DNA of 64,000 nucleotides from Acinetobacter sp. ANC 4470 (GCF_002135335.1 NZ_NEGC01000002.1:310001-374000); one strand, 5' to 3'; shown: positions 9,016 through 18,485, counted from the stretch's first letter. Notes: generated from the sequence alone by a model not told the origin. A program made the numbers and translations.

Positions 9016-10527
9016 ATGACTGTGTCTGAGCTGAAAAAACCAAGCGCCACCTATGAGCAAGCCATTGCCATCGACAACGCACGTTTAAGCAAATCCTTTA
9101 AAGTGATTGCCTATGCAGGCACAGGTAAAACCACAACTTTACAAATGATCAGTGATGCCATGCCTGAACGGCGTGGCATGTATCTGGCGTTTAACAAAGC
9201 CATTGCATCAGAAGCGCAAAGTAAATTTCATCGTGGTGTCGACTGTCGTACCTTTCATTCGCTGGCATTTCGTAGCGTGCCGCGTGGCGTGACCGATAAA
9301 CTGCGTCTGCCACGTTTAAGCCCGAGTTTCATCGCCAAAGAATATCGACTACAGCCAATTACCTTAAGGCGCATGATGGGTGGACGTTACGAAAAATACG
9401 TGATGATGCCAAGTCGTTTGGCAAGCTTAGTCGCCAATGCGGTGAGTTATTTTTGTTCCACCAGTTCGCAATATCCAGCACCACGCCATCTTCAAGCACC
9501 AAGTTGGTTGCATCCCGATGATATTACTGAGTTACAAAAGCACCTTTATCCTGCTATTGAACGACGTTGGTTAGAATCAATTGATCCAAACCACCAAGCA
9601 GGGATTGGTCATGATATTTATCTAAAACTTTGGGCATTGTCTGAACCCAATATTCCAACCGATTATGTACTGTTTGATGAAGCACAAGATGCTGACCCAC
9701 TAATGCTGGGTATTTTGCTGCGTCAGAAAAACACCCAAGTGATTTATGTCGGTGATGCACATCAACAAATTTATGCTTGGCGTGGGGCAGTCAATGCTAT
9801 GCAGCAATTGCCTTTGCCTGAATCTCGTTTAACCACATCATTCCGCTTTGGTGAAGAAATTGCGTTGAATGCCAATGCCATCTTGGGCGCTTTAAATGAA
9901 ACGGTTCCTTTATTGGGCAATCCGCATCTGCATTCCAAAGTGGTCAATAAACCGCATACCAAACAACGTGACGCCATTTTATGCCGCACCAATGCTCGCG
10001 CGATGGAGTTATTGCTGGCAGGTTTAGTGCATGGTGATAAAGTTAGTTTGCAGGCAGATCATGTCAAACTGAACCGTTTTGTCGATGCTGCAAGTATGCT
10101 CAAACAAGGCAAACGAGTGACGGATGTACCTGAACTCGCTTGGTTTAATTCATGGCATGATGTACATGAATATTGTGAAACCAATGATGGCAGCGACATT
10201 AAGCCTTTGGTGAAATTGGTCGATGATCACGGCACAGATCCATTGAAACGTGCCTTAGCCAAAATCAGCCCGATTGAACATGCCGACTATATTATTTCGA
10301 CCGCCCACAAGGCCAAAGGCTTAGAATGGGATCGTGTGCATATCGAAGATGACTATCAATTTAAGGTCAATGAAAAAGAGCATAAAATTAGTGACGAAGA
10401 GTTAAGACTACTTTACGTGGCTTGCACACGTGCTAAAGTAAGTTTAAATATTCACCACATTTACGATTTGGTGCAACAACTCAAAAAGAAAATGCCCTTA
10501 TCGTTGCGTAAAGCTGTGGGAGAATAA
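9016..10527 (+). CDS. UvrD-like SF1A DNA helicase, Fbh1 type
   Basis: 503 residues with all SF1A motifs intact: a Q motif (SATYEQAIAID), Walker A AYAGTGKTTT (residues 32-41), motif Ia LAFNKAIASEA, Walker B DEAQD (221-225), motif III GDAHQQIYAWRGA, motif IV TTSFRFGEEIA, motif V STAHKAKGLEWDRV and motif VI RLLYVACTRAK. The FNKA motif Ia and compact size match the Fbh1-like branch rather than full UvrD, Rep or RecB; there is no nuclease domain. A role in unwinding or in removing recombinase filaments is inference from the family. The start is 4 bases after hisIE with a poor Shine-Dalgarno, so translation is probably coupled. An AAA ATPase gene follows after 30 bases. Confidence 0.85.
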   Translation: MTVSELKKPSATYEQAIAIDNARLSKSFKVIAYAGTGKTTTLQMISDAMPERRGMYLAFNKAIASEAQSKFHRGVDCRTFHSLAFRSVPRGVTDKLRLPRLSPSFIAKEYRLQPITLRRMMGGRYEKYVMMPSRLASLVANAVSYFCSTSSQYPAPRHLQAPSWLHPDDITELQKHLYPAIERRWLESIDPNHQAGIGHDIYLKLWALSEPNIPTDYVLFDEAQDADPLMLGILLRQKNTQVIYVGDAHQQIYAWRGAVNAMQQLPLPESRLTTSFRFGEEIALNANAILGALNETVPLLGNPHLHSKVVNKPHTKQRDAILCRTNARAMELLLAGLVHGDKVSLQADHVKLNRFVDAASMLKQGKRVTDVPELAWFNSWHDVHEYCETNDGSDIKPLVKLVDDHGTDPLKRALAKISPIEHADYIISTAHKAKGLEWDRVHIEDDYQFKVNEKEHKISDEELRLLYVACTRAKVSLNIHHIYDLVQQLKKKMPLSLRKAVGE

Positions 10528-10557
10528 TTTCAGCTCATTGTGCAATGTAGGTGTTTT

Positions 10558-11925
10558 ATGAAAATTGATACTATTCAACTCAAACATGCCCTGCATTTTT
10601 CTGACCTCAAGCTAAAATTTAATGCTCAACCCATCACCTTGATTATGGGTGATCAAGGCACAGGGAAAACCACCATTTTAAGATTTACTTATCAAGCCCT
10701 GACATGGTTTTCAGCACGTTATAAAGATTCACGTGCTGCGGGTGTGGTCATGCTTGATCAAGACATTATGTTGACCCGCTTACAATCCAAAATTGATATT
10801 CGAGTACATATCCCTAGCGATATCGGTACTTTAACTGAATCCAGTGCAGTGCAAAAGAAAGCGCTGTGTTATTGCGATTGGCAACTGTATAAAACCTTAA
10901 ATAGTCATGGCATTGGCAGCAGTAAAGCAGAAACCCAACAACTAGAAAACTTAGTCGAACTGTATCAAAATGCCATCAAACATGATCAGCTACAAGGCTT
11001 ACCTTTAATTGCCTATTACCCAGCGGAACGCTTTGTCAATGAAATGAATATTCTGAGTAAGAATAATCCGCTTATTTTTCAAACTGCTCATGCTTATGAA
11101 ATTTCAGCCATTCCCTTTACCACTTTTAACCGTTTTTTTGAGTGGTTGCGTGAAGTTAGTGATATTGAAAATGCACAGATCGCACAATTATTTCAACAAC
11201 TGCTCTCCAATCCATCTATTCAGAAAAACAAAGAAAATGACTTTCTACAGCAATTATTTCATGCACAAAAGCAGATGCACAGCCCCCATTTAGCTGCATT
11301 AAAACAAGCCTTAACGACGATCATCCCAGCTTTAGATGAATTTTTTGTACAGTACCAACCGAAACTACAATTGATGGTACGTTATCAAGGCAAAACCATG
11401 CTCTATCAACAACTGTCGAATAGCGTGAAAAATTGGATTGCACTGGTGGGGGATATTGTACGGCGTTTATGCTTACTCAATCCGAATAGTTTATATCCCT
11501 GTCTTGAGGGCGATGGCATTTTACTGATTGATGCGATTGATCATCAACTGGATCAAAATACCGCTCAAGTGATTTTACCGCGCTTACATCAAGCTTTTCC
11601 GCGGCTACAAATTATTGCTACAGGCAATCGCAGTGAATTACTAGAGCATGCAGCCGAATACCAATGTTTAAAAATTGAAAATAAACAGATTTTTGATATA
11701 CAACTACAACCGTTACAGGACAAGTTTGATCACATTTATGAAAAATTGGGGTTTAATGAGGAAGTGATTGAAACAAATCGCTTGTTTGAACCTGTATTAG
11801 ACAGCGTTACACCACAAAACCTATGGCAACAGATTCAACAGCATTTAAGCCTAGAACAACAAGCTGAATTACAGAGTTTAATGAATGCACAAGACGATAC
11901 ATCTTCACATCGGTCCTTGCCATAA
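10558..11925 (+). CDS. AAA/ABC-type ATPase with degenerate catalytic motifs
   Basis: 455 residues resembling RecF/SMC-like ABC ATPases of the COG3950/AAA_21 sort. The Walker A is intact (GDQGTGKTT, residues 31-39), and the family's YYPAER-type motif is present near residue 148. The other half of the site is abnormal. The signature expected as LS(D/G)G reads LSNSVK (286-291), with no glycine. The Walker B expected as LLIDEID reads LLIDAID (322-328), so the catalytic Glu is Ala326. The switch region reads ATGNRS (354-359) where a THS-like histidine is expected. It may bind ATP but hydrolyse poorly. ATG 10558 has GTAGGTG upstream. Its gap from the helicase gene is 30 bases. Function unknown. Confidence 0.7.
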   Translation: MKIDTIQLKHALHFSDLKLKFNAQPITLIMGDQGTGKTTILRFTYQALTWFSARYKDSRAAGVVMLDQDIMLTRLQSKIDIRVHIPSDIGTLTESSAVQKKALCYCDWQLYKTLNSHGIGSSKAETQQLENLVELYQNAIKHDQLQGLPLIAYYPAERFVNEMNILSKNNPLIFQTAHAYEISAIPFTTFNRFFEWLREVSDIENAQIAQLFQQLLSNPSIQKNKENDFLQQLFHAQKQMHSPHLAALKQALTTIIPALDEFFVQYQPKLQLMVRYQGKTMLYQQLSNSVKNWIALVGDIVRRLCLLNPNSLYPCLEGDGILLIDAIDHQLDQNTAQVILPRLHQAFPRLQIIATGNRSELLEHAAEYQCLKIENKQIFDIQLQPLQDKFDHIYEKLGFNEEVIETNRLFEPVLDSVTPQNLWQQIQQHLSLEQQAELQSLMNAQDDTSSHRSLP

Positions 11926-12275
11926 CGCAAACGTAACCGCTTAAATTGCATTCAAAAAAGTTCCATCTGCAATAATACTTGTTCCTCTGTTTTCAGCTAC
12001 CTCAACACGCTACGTCTAGATCGGCATATAATATGTTACGTAGGTACAAAAACAATTGATGTTGTTTTATTCATGTAATAAGATCGAGTATATTTAAAGT
12101 TTTATAGTAAAATCCGATTTCACTATTACGTCTTAGCAAGTTGCGCAACACAGCTTGTTTTTCAATCTTTTTAACTCTGCTTGGCTTTCAAGATTTAAAA
12201 ATTTGGATTGCTCTTTGCGATCCTGTAGTCCTTGAAAGATAATATTCACCCTTAGGTTTTTTATAAACCTAATTC
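11926..12275 (+). promoter_or_regulatory. 350-bp leader/promoter region of the mrp operon
   Basis: No gene is visible. It must hold the mrp promoter; I cannot pick one hexamer pair with confidence, though TATAAT occurs at about 12026-12031. Two structures stand out: CAAG..CTTG enclosing the palindrome TTGCGCAA and followed by TTTTT (about 12138-12167), and a perfect 8-bp hairpin TTAGGTTT/AAACCTAA ending 3 bases before the mrpA ATG (12252-12272). Confidence 0.4.
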
Positions 12276-15125
12276 ATGACAATGGATATGAGTGTGCTAC
12301 CGATTATTATATTGTTACCGTTAGTACTTGGCACCACCCTTGTCTCGTGGCTGAAAAAGTTTTCGCGCGGGGCAACAGCCTTAGGGGCGATTGGGGTCAG
12401 TCTAAGCAGCCTAATCTTATTACTGACTCAAGCAAAAGACGTTTTTAATGGTGCAACCATCATACAAACTTGGTCATGGTTACCTCAATTAGGAATCGAT
12501 TTAAGTTTCCGCTTAGATGCTTTAGGTTTGTTGTTTTGTTTGCTGATTAGTGGTATCGGCACGCTCATTTATATCTACGCTTATTATTATTTAAATCCTA
12601 AAAACTCACTGAGTAAGCTGTATGTATTGCTCATGCTGTTTATGGCATCAATGCTTGGCATCTCCCTGTCCAATAATTTAATTTTGCTCCTTATTTTTTG
12701 GGAGCTGACCAGCATTTCATCCTTCCTTTTGGTAGGCTACTGGAGTAATTACGCTGCCGCACAGCGCGGCTCACGTATGGCACTGACCATTACCGGTATG
12801 GGTGGTTTAGCCATGTTGGGTGGATTCATTTTGTTAGGTCAAATAACGGGGACTTATCAAATTGACCAAATTTTAACCATGACTGAAAAAATTCAAAATC
12901 ATTCGTTATTTGTGCCAACCTTGCTGCTTATTTTAATGGGCGCATTTACCAAAAGTGCGCAGTTCCCGTTCCATTTTTGGCTACCCAATGCCATGGCAGC
13001 ACCCACTCCTGTATCAGCTTATCTACACTCTGCAACCATGGTAAAAGCGGGTATTTTCCTGCTGGCAAGACTCTCCCCTATTTTTGTCGGTGCTGCGCTG
13101 TATCACAACATTGTGACCTTCGTCGGCTTATTTACGCTATGTATGGCAGCCTTCTTTGCAATTTTTAAAGAAGATTTAAAAGGTTTACTGGCTTACTCTA
13201 CCATCAGCCATTTAGGTTTAATTGTCTGTTTATTGGGGATTGGTTCGCCTCTCGCCATTGCCGCAGCCATCTTCCATATTATTAACCATGCGACATTTAA
13301 AGCAGCCCTATTCATGATCGCTGGTATTATTGATCATGAAACAGGCACGCGTGATTTACGTAAACTCAGTGGTGTTTGGCAGTTACTCCCGTTCACTGCC
13401 ACTTTAACCATGATCACCGCTGCCTCAATGGCGGGTGTGCCACTGACCAATGGTTTTTTATCCAAAGAAATGTTCTTTACCGAATTATTGGCTAATCTTT
13501 CTGGGCCAGTACTGATTGGTTCTGCAATTATGGCAACGTTGGCAGGTATATTTGCTGTTGCTTATTCTGTGCGACTGGTTCATGGCGTTTTCTTTGATGG
13601 ACCTCTCGGCAAGGCAGTTCCCAATAAAAATGCACATGAACCCCCTTTGGGAATGCATGCACCAGCTACTTTTCTGGCAATTTTATGTATTTTAGTCGGA
13701 CTTTTCCCTGCCCTTTTGGTTGAAAATATTGTCAATTCAACCACGCGCGCCAGCACACAATTACCCAATTTTGCCGGTACTCATCTTGCGCTTTGGCATG
13801 GTTTCAACCTGCCATTACTGATGAGTGCAATCGCACTTTTAGGCGGGTTGTGTTTCTACTTTGCTTTAGCCAAAGGCGGCCAAATTCGTGAAATTGACCT
13901 TGACCCTATACTGGGTAAGTTCCAAGGCCGCGTGTTATTTGATTTATTTTTAAAACATTTACTACTGAAATCACGACAGTTGAAACGTAAAACTGAAAAT
14001 GGTTCACTACAAAGTTATTTAATCTGGATTCTGGCTTTTACCATTGCATTGGTTGCCATGCCGTTAATTAATCAAGGTTTAACCACAGGTACGCGTGAAC
14101 TCATTCGCGCCCCTGCCATTGCCATTGTGCTGTGGTTACTCTTGTTCTCTGCTTGCTGGATGATGTTGTGGTTCCACCATGAGCGAATTAAAGCCGTCCT
14201 GATTAGTGGTGCAATAGGCTTAGTGGTCACGATGGTATTCGTGACGTTATCTGCACCAGACCTTGCTTTAACCCAAATTACCGTCGATGTCGTCACCACC
14301 GTTTTGCTGTTGATGAGTTTGTCTTTATTGCCACAGCTCACCCCTTATGAATCGAGTGGCTCACGTCGTTGGCGTGATGCCTTGATTGCGATTGGCGGTG
14401 GCCTCGGCATTGGTTGGATTGCTTGGCTCATTTTAACCCGTGACCATAATTCAATTTCCTGGTTCTTCATGCAGCAATCTATTCCTTTGGGTGGTGGAAC
14501 CAATGTCGTCAATGTCATTTTAGTCGACTTCCGTGGTTTCGATACCTTTGGAGAGATTACCGTACTGGGTATTGCTGCAATTGGTGCACTTTGCTTAATG
14601 GATGGCATGCGTGCACATGGCACCACCATTACCCAAGGTTTAACCTACCGCTTTAACCCGTCACCATTAATGTTCCGTGTGACTGCTTCATGGATCTTAC
14701 CGTTAGCACTGGTGGTCAGTTTATATATCTTCCTGCGTGGACATAACTTACCGGGTGGTGGATTTATTGCTGGTTTAATTACCTCATTGGCTTTGATCAT
14801 TCAATACATTGCACTGGGTCAAGATCAAACTGAGCAAATGTTAAAAGCCAAGTCAGGACGTTCATATGAAATTTGGATTGGTGCAGGCTTGGTCATTGCG
14901 GGACTCACAGGCTTAGGCGCTTGGCTCTGGGAGCGTCCATTCCTGACCAGTGCGCATATTTATATCTCGCCACCTATTTTAGGTGAAATGCATCTTGCCT
15001 CCGCTGCGTTATTTGATGTCGGTGTTTATGTCACTGTGGTTGGTGCAACCATGCTATTGATTTCAGTATTAGGTGATTCGCGTCACTCCAGCATGACTGG
15101 TCCAGTTGTACCGAAGGGGGAATAA
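12276..15125 (+). CDS. mrpA: MrpA-MrpB fusion, Na+(K+)/H+ antiporter subunit A
   Basis: 949-residue polytopic inner-membrane protein, the largest subunit of the Mrp/Mnh/Pha multisubunit antiporter, related to respiratory complex I NuoL. The N-terminal two-thirds is the MrpA core with the proton-channel signature (FWELTSISSFLLVGYW; FTKSAQFPFHFWLPNAM; PTPVSAYLHSATMVKAG). Residues from about 600 match the MrpA tail domain (LSAPDLALTQITVDVV), and from about 800 the MrpB domain (LRGHNLPGGGFIAGL), so subunits A and B are fused as in pseudomonad PhaAB. The ATG sits behind a small hairpin without an obvious ribosome binding site; ATGs at 12282 and 12288 are alternatives. It starts a six-gene operon for pH and salt homeostasis. 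Confidence 0.95.
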   Translation: MTMDMSVLPIIILLPLVLGTTLVSWLKKFSRGATALGAIGVSLSSLILLLTQAKDVFNGATIIQTWSWLPQLGIDLSFRLDALGLLFCLLISGIGTLIYIYAYYYLNPKNSLSKLYVLLMLFMASMLGISLSNNLILLLIFWELTSISSFLLVGYWSNYAAAQRGSRMALTITGMGGLAMLGGFILLGQITGTYQIDQILTMTEKIQNHSLFVPTLLLILMGAFTKSAQFPFHFWLPNAMAAPTPVSAYLHSATMVKAGIFLLARLSPIFVGAALYHNIVTFVGLFTLCMAAFFAIFKEDLKGLLAYSTISHLGLIVCLLGIGSPLAIAAAIFHIINHATFKAALFMIAGIIDHETGTRDLRKLSGVWQLLPFTATLTMITAASMAGVPLTNGFLSKEMFFTELLANLSGPVLIGSAIMATLAGIFAVAYSVRLVHGVFFDGPLGKAVPNKNAHEPPLGMHAPATFLAILCILVGLFPALLVENIVNSTTRASTQLPNFAGTHLALWHGFNLPLLMSAIALLGGLCFYFALAKGGQIREIDLDPILGKFQGRVLFDLFLKHLLLKSRQLKRKTENGSLQSYLIWILAFTIALVAMPLINQGLTTGTRELIRAPAIAIVLWLLLFSACWMMLWFHHERIKAVLISGAIGLVVTMVFVTLSAPDLALTQITVDVVTTVLLLMSLSLLPQLTPYESSGSRRWRDALIAIGGGLGIGWIAWLILTRDHNSISWFFMQQSIPLGGGTNVVNVILVDFRGFDTFGEITVLGIAAIGALCLMDGMRAHGTTITQGLTYRFNPSPLMFRVTASWILPLALVVSLYIFLRGHNLPGGGFIAGLITSLALIIQYIALGQDQTEQMLKAKSGRSYEIWIGAGLVIAGLTGLGAWLWERPFLTSAHIYISPPILGEMHLASAALFDVGVYVTVVGATMLLISVLGDSRHSSMTGPVVPKGE

Positions 15126-15126
15126 A

Positions 15127-15492
15127 ATGATCAGCTTAGAATTTTTACTTGCCTCTGCCATTGGTCTACTTGCAGCAACAGGAATTTATTTAATTTTACG
15201 GGCACGTACTTTTCCAGTGGTACTCGGTCTAGCGATGATCGGCTATGCCGTTAACTTATTTCTTTTTGCTATGGGCCGTCTGCAAATCAATGCACCAGCC
15301 GTACTCACAGAAACCTCTAAGGCAACAGATCCCCTACCACAAGCTTTAGTGCTCACTGCGATTGTGATTGGTTTTGCCACCACTGCTTTTATTGTGCAAC
15401 TTGCGTTACGCAGTCGTTATGAAACAGGGACCGATCACGTCGACTCTAAAGAAGATATTATTCCTATTGACCCACGTGAGGATGAGCCTTAA
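15127..15492 (+). CDS. mrpC: MrpC, Na+/H+ antiporter subunit C
   Basis: 121 residues with three hydrophobic helices, homologous to complex I NuoK. The ends of helices 1 and 2 show ATGIYLILRARTFPVVLGLAMI and AVNLFLFAMGRL; helix 3 follows PLPQALVLTAIVIGFATTA, a very conserved MrpC/NuoK stretch. ATG 15127 lies one base after the mrpA stop and uses GGGGGA, inside the mrpA end, as ribosome binding site. Its TAA overlaps the mrpD ATG (TAATG), so C and D are translationally coupled. Confidence 0.95.
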   Translation: MISLEFLLASAIGLLAATGIYLILRARTFPVVLGLAMIGYAVNLFLFAMGRLQINAPAVLTETSKATDPLPQALVLTAIVIGFATTAFIVQLALRSRYETGTDHVDSKEDIIPIDPREDEP

Positions 15493-17300
15493 TGAATGCT
15501 GTCATCCAATTTTGGACTGAACACACCCCTATTTTTAGCATTTTAATTCCAGCTTTTACTGCTTTTTTATTGGTGTTACTCGGTAATCCAGGCGCGGGCT
15601 CATTAGCACACGATTGGCGCCAACCTTGGCGTCGTGGCATTAGTTATGTTTCTTCAATTTTAGGTTTAGCCACTGCTATTCTTTATTTAATCTATGCTAG
15701 TAGTGGGCAAATCAGTGTTTACAATTTAGGTGAATGGGCTGCACCATTCGGGATTGTCTTGGTGCTAGACCAACTTTCTGCACTAATGGTTGTTCTTACT
15801 TATGCCCTAGCAACGCCTATTTTATGGTTTGCAAGTCACGAATGGGATGCACGTGGACGTTATTTCCATGCCATGTTCCATTTCTTATTGATGGGTTTAT
15901 GCGGTGCATTCCTCACGGGTGACTTATTTAACTTATTTGTTTTTTTTGAAATCCTGTTAATGGCATCCTATGTGTTACTTTTACACGGGCAAGGCAAGGC
16001 ACGTTTTCAACTGGGTATTCATTACGTCACTATTAACTTGCTGGCTTCTGCGCTCTTTCTGATTGGTCTAGGCATTATTTACGGCAGTGTCGGCAGTTTA
16101 AATATGGCCGATGTCGCACGCTTAATCCCCCTGTTAGAACCCGATCAACATAAGCTTGCCGTGGCTGGTGGCTTATTATTATTTGTGGTTTTTGGTATTA
16201 AAGCTGCGATGCTGCCTGTGGGTTTCTGGCTGCCTAAAACCTATGCCGTTGCCACAACACCCGTCGCAGCAATTTTCACCATTATGACCAAAGTCGGTAT
16301 CTATGCCATTTTACGAATCAATGGCACTGTATTTAATGATTCTTTAAGTCAAAGTATTTTGGTGTCTTGGTTACTCCCAATTGGCCTTATTACTTCTATC
16401 TATGGTGTGATTGGCGCAATTGGAGCGGAACGACTGCGCCGCTTCGTCGGATTTATGATTCTGTCTTCTATTGGCACTATCTTAATTGCTATTTCGCTCT
16501 TCAATACCTTGGCATGGGCAGCCGCACTGTATTATTTAGTGCATAGCACCATTATTGCCGCTGCATTTTATTTGCTCTCAGGCTGGATTACCTCGCAACG
16601 AGGTACATTTAAAGATCATTTCAAAGTTGCACCGCAAATAAAACAACAAAAAGTCGTTTCATTAACCTTCTTTGTAATTGCTTTAATGATGGCGGGTTTA
16701 CCTCCATTTAGTGGCTTTTTAGGTAAAGTCTTTATCTTACAAGCCACGTCACATTCGCCTTATCAATTACTGATTATTATTGTGATTTTAATTGTAAGTT
16801 TACTCAGTATTATCGCCTTTACCCGCATCGGTTTTGTGCTGTTTTGGCGTGCAACACAACCCGAAGAAAATCCAAATTCAGCAGAATATAAAGCCTATCA
16901 AGCCTTGCCCGATCAAGCCCCTGCTCGAAATGACAAAACCATCTATTTACTGCTTTCAGGTTTAATTCTGTATATGGTCTGTGCCAGCCCAATTCAGCAA
17001 TATATGTTTAAAACGGCTGAACAAATACAAAATAATGCCTTATATGAAAGCATGCTTTTAAAAAGGGATCATCTGAATCAGGTCATCAGCGTACAACCGT
17101 ATGATCCAGAAAATCTACCCGAAACCAAATATGGTGGTGAAACGGTTGATCCAAATGCACACCTAATCCCTTATGTTATTGCTGAAAACACCTTAGAAGG
17201 TGAACACATTTCAGAATATAAACAGCGCCAAATCAATCAACAAATCGTGCAAGAACCTGTCCATCCAGATGATGCCAAACTTAAACCCATGGAGCCTTAA
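15492..17300 (+). CDS. mrpD: MrpD, Na+/H+ antiporter subunit D
   Basis: 602-residue NuoM/N-like proton-translocating subunit with about 14 membrane helices. Conserved stretches include LLMGLCGAFLTGDLFNLFVFFEILL, carrying the essential helix-5 glutamate, then KAAMLPVGFWLPKTYAVATTPVAAIF and AGLPPFSGFLGKVFILQA. The C-terminus, after about residue 500, has a hydrophilic tail of some 80 residues ending KLKPMEP that is longer than in most MrpD proteins. It overlaps mrpC by one base, and mrpE follows after 2 bases. Confidence 0.95.
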   Translation: MNAVIQFWTEHTPIFSILIPAFTAFLLVLLGNPGAGSLAHDWRQPWRRGISYVSSILGLATAILYLIYASSGQISVYNLGEWAAPFGIVLVLDQLSALMVVLTYALATPILWFASHEWDARGRYFHAMFHFLLMGLCGAFLTGDLFNLFVFFEILLMASYVLLLHGQGKARFQLGIHYVTINLLASALFLIGLGIIYGSVGSLNMADVARLIPLLEPDQHKLAVAGGLLLFVVFGIKAAMLPVGFWLPKTYAVATTPVAAIFTIMTKVGIYAILRINGTVFNDSLSQSILVSWLLPIGLITSIYGVIGAIGAERLRRFVGFMILSSIGTILIAISLFNTLAWAAALYYLVHSTIIAAAFYLLSGWITSQRGTFKDHFKVAPQIKQQKVVSLTFFVIALMMAGLPPFSGFLGKVFILQATSHSPYQLLIIIVILIVSLLSIIAFTRIGFVLFWRATQPEENPNSAEYKAYQALPDQAPARNDKTIYLLLSGLILYMVCASPIQQYMFKTAEQIQNNALYESMLLKRDHLNQVISVQPYDPENLPETKYGGETVDPNAHLIPYVIAENTLEGEHISEYKQRQINQQIVQEPVHPDDAKLKPMEP

Positions 17301-17302
17301 CT

Positions 17303-17824
17303 ATGCAAAAAACATCGTTTTGGGAAAACTGGCTACCGCATCCGTTTGTTTCTGTCATTGTGGCTTTAAGCTGGATCATGCTGGCACATAGCCTCGATTC
17401 AGCGACATTGCTAATGGCGTTGTTCCTCGGGATTTTTATTCCTCGTTTGGTGAAACCCTTTATTACGCGTACACCAAATATTAACTGGCTATTGGCATGT
17501 AAATTATTTTTTGTGGTGCTCTGGGACATCATTATTTCTAATATTAAAGTGGCTAAATTAGTTCTTGGACCTACGCATAAACTGCATCCCAAATGGTTTC
17601 GCGTGCCTTTAGAAACTCAGCATGAAGAAGTCAATGTTTTGCTTGCCCTGATTATTACCACTACACCAGGTACAGTCACTGCTGGAATTGACCAAGATCG
17701 TGGCGATATTTTAGTTCACGCATTAAGCAGCGATAATGTAGAAATAGACATTCAAGAGATTAAAAATCGTTATGAAAAAGCACTGATGATGATTTTTAAT
17801 GTGCAATCAGGAGATGACGCATGA
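17303..17824 (+). CDS. mrpE: MrpE, Na+/H+ antiporter subunit E
   Basis: 173 residues: two or three N-terminal membrane helices, then a soluble domain. It shows the MrpE signature LLALIITTTPGTVTAGID followed by DRGDILVHALSSD, and WDIIISNIKVAKLVLGP before it. Required for assembly and activity of the Mrp complex. The stop overlaps the mrpF start by 4 bases (ATGA), indicating coupling. Confidence 0.94.
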   Translation: MQKTSFWENWLPHPFVSVIVALSWIMLAHSLDSATLLMALFLGIFIPRLVKPFITRTPNINWLLACKLFFVVLWDIIISNIKVAKLVLGPTHKLHPKWFRVPLETQHEEVNVLLALIITTTPGTVTAGIDQDRGDILVHALSSDNVEIDIQEIKNRYEKALMMIFNVQSGDDA

Positions 17825-18096
17825 GCATTTTGCCTTATACGCTGGGCATATGTATGGTTGCCATCACCATTTCAATGTTCCTTTGCTTGATTCGTTTAGT
17901 CATAGGACCCTCTATTGTTGATCGTCTTTTAGCCCTAGATACCCTTTTTCTCAATGCCACCTGTTTAATTATCATTTTGGGTATTTATTGGGCAAGCACC
18001 GCATTTTTTGAAGGCGCTCTTTTGGTTGCCATGCTTGGTTTTGTCTCAACAGTAGCCCTCGCCCGCTACTTTACCACTGGTCATGTCGTAGATTAG
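17821..18096 (+). CDS. mrpF: MrpF, Na+/H+ antiporter subunit F
   Basis: 91 residues, almost entirely three membrane helices, with the family core CLIRLVIGPSIVDRLLALDTL and the ending GFVSTVALARYF. Small structural subunit of the Mrp complex. It overlaps mrpE by 4 bases and is followed by mrpG after 11 bases, with TTAGGAG upstream of mrpG. Confidence 0.94.
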   Translation: MSILPYTLGICMVAITISMFLCLIRLVIGPSIVDRLLALDTLFLNATCLIIILGIYWASTAFFEGALLVAMLGFVSTVALARYFTTGHVVD

Positions 18097-18107
18097 GAGT
18101 AAAAATA

Positions 18108-18485
18108 ATGCAACTTGTCATGGAAATTATAGTTTCAATTTTTTTATTGATTGGTGCCTTCTTTACGCTAGTGGGTGGCATTGGCATGGTTCGCCTCCCC
18201 GATTTATTTATGCGGCTACATGCGCCAACCAAATCAAGTACGTTAGGGCTGGGTAGTTTTTTAATTGCTGCAATTATTCTTGCTGCCTTTAATGGACGTT
18301 TTGGTTTTGCTGAAATACTGATTACCTTATTCGCCTTTATTACTGCACCAGTGTCGGCTAACTTGATGGCACAAGCAGCGCTACATTTACGTTTACGTTC
18401 CACCAGTGGCGAAGTACCTGAAAGTTTAGACCGACCGCTTCCTTGGCAACGTTCTCGAGTTCGCCAGCAAAATCAAAAAAAATAG
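18108..18485 (+). CDS. mrpG: MrpG, Na+/H+ antiporter subunit G
   Basis: 125 residues with three membrane helices and the MrpG pattern GAFFTLVGGIGMVRLPDLFMR, then LHAPTKSSTLGLGSFLIAA. A polar C-terminal tail of about 25 residues, rich in Arg and Gln, follows. Last gene of the mrp operon; a clean intrinsic terminator begins 13 bases after its stop. Confidence 0.94.
   Translation: MQLVMEIIVSIFLLIGAFFTLVGGIGMVRLPDLFMRLHAPTKSSTLGLGSFLIAAIILAAFNGRFGFAEILITLFAFITAPVSANLMAQAALHLRLRSTSGEVPESLDRPLPWQRSRVRQQNQKK

Noticed and set aside
9016..11925. Gabija defence system (GajA + GajB)
   Set aside because: A UvrD-like helicase and a P-loop ATPase are adjacent, but the ATPase shows no TOPRIM nuclease domain and its active site is degenerate; gene order is also reversed.
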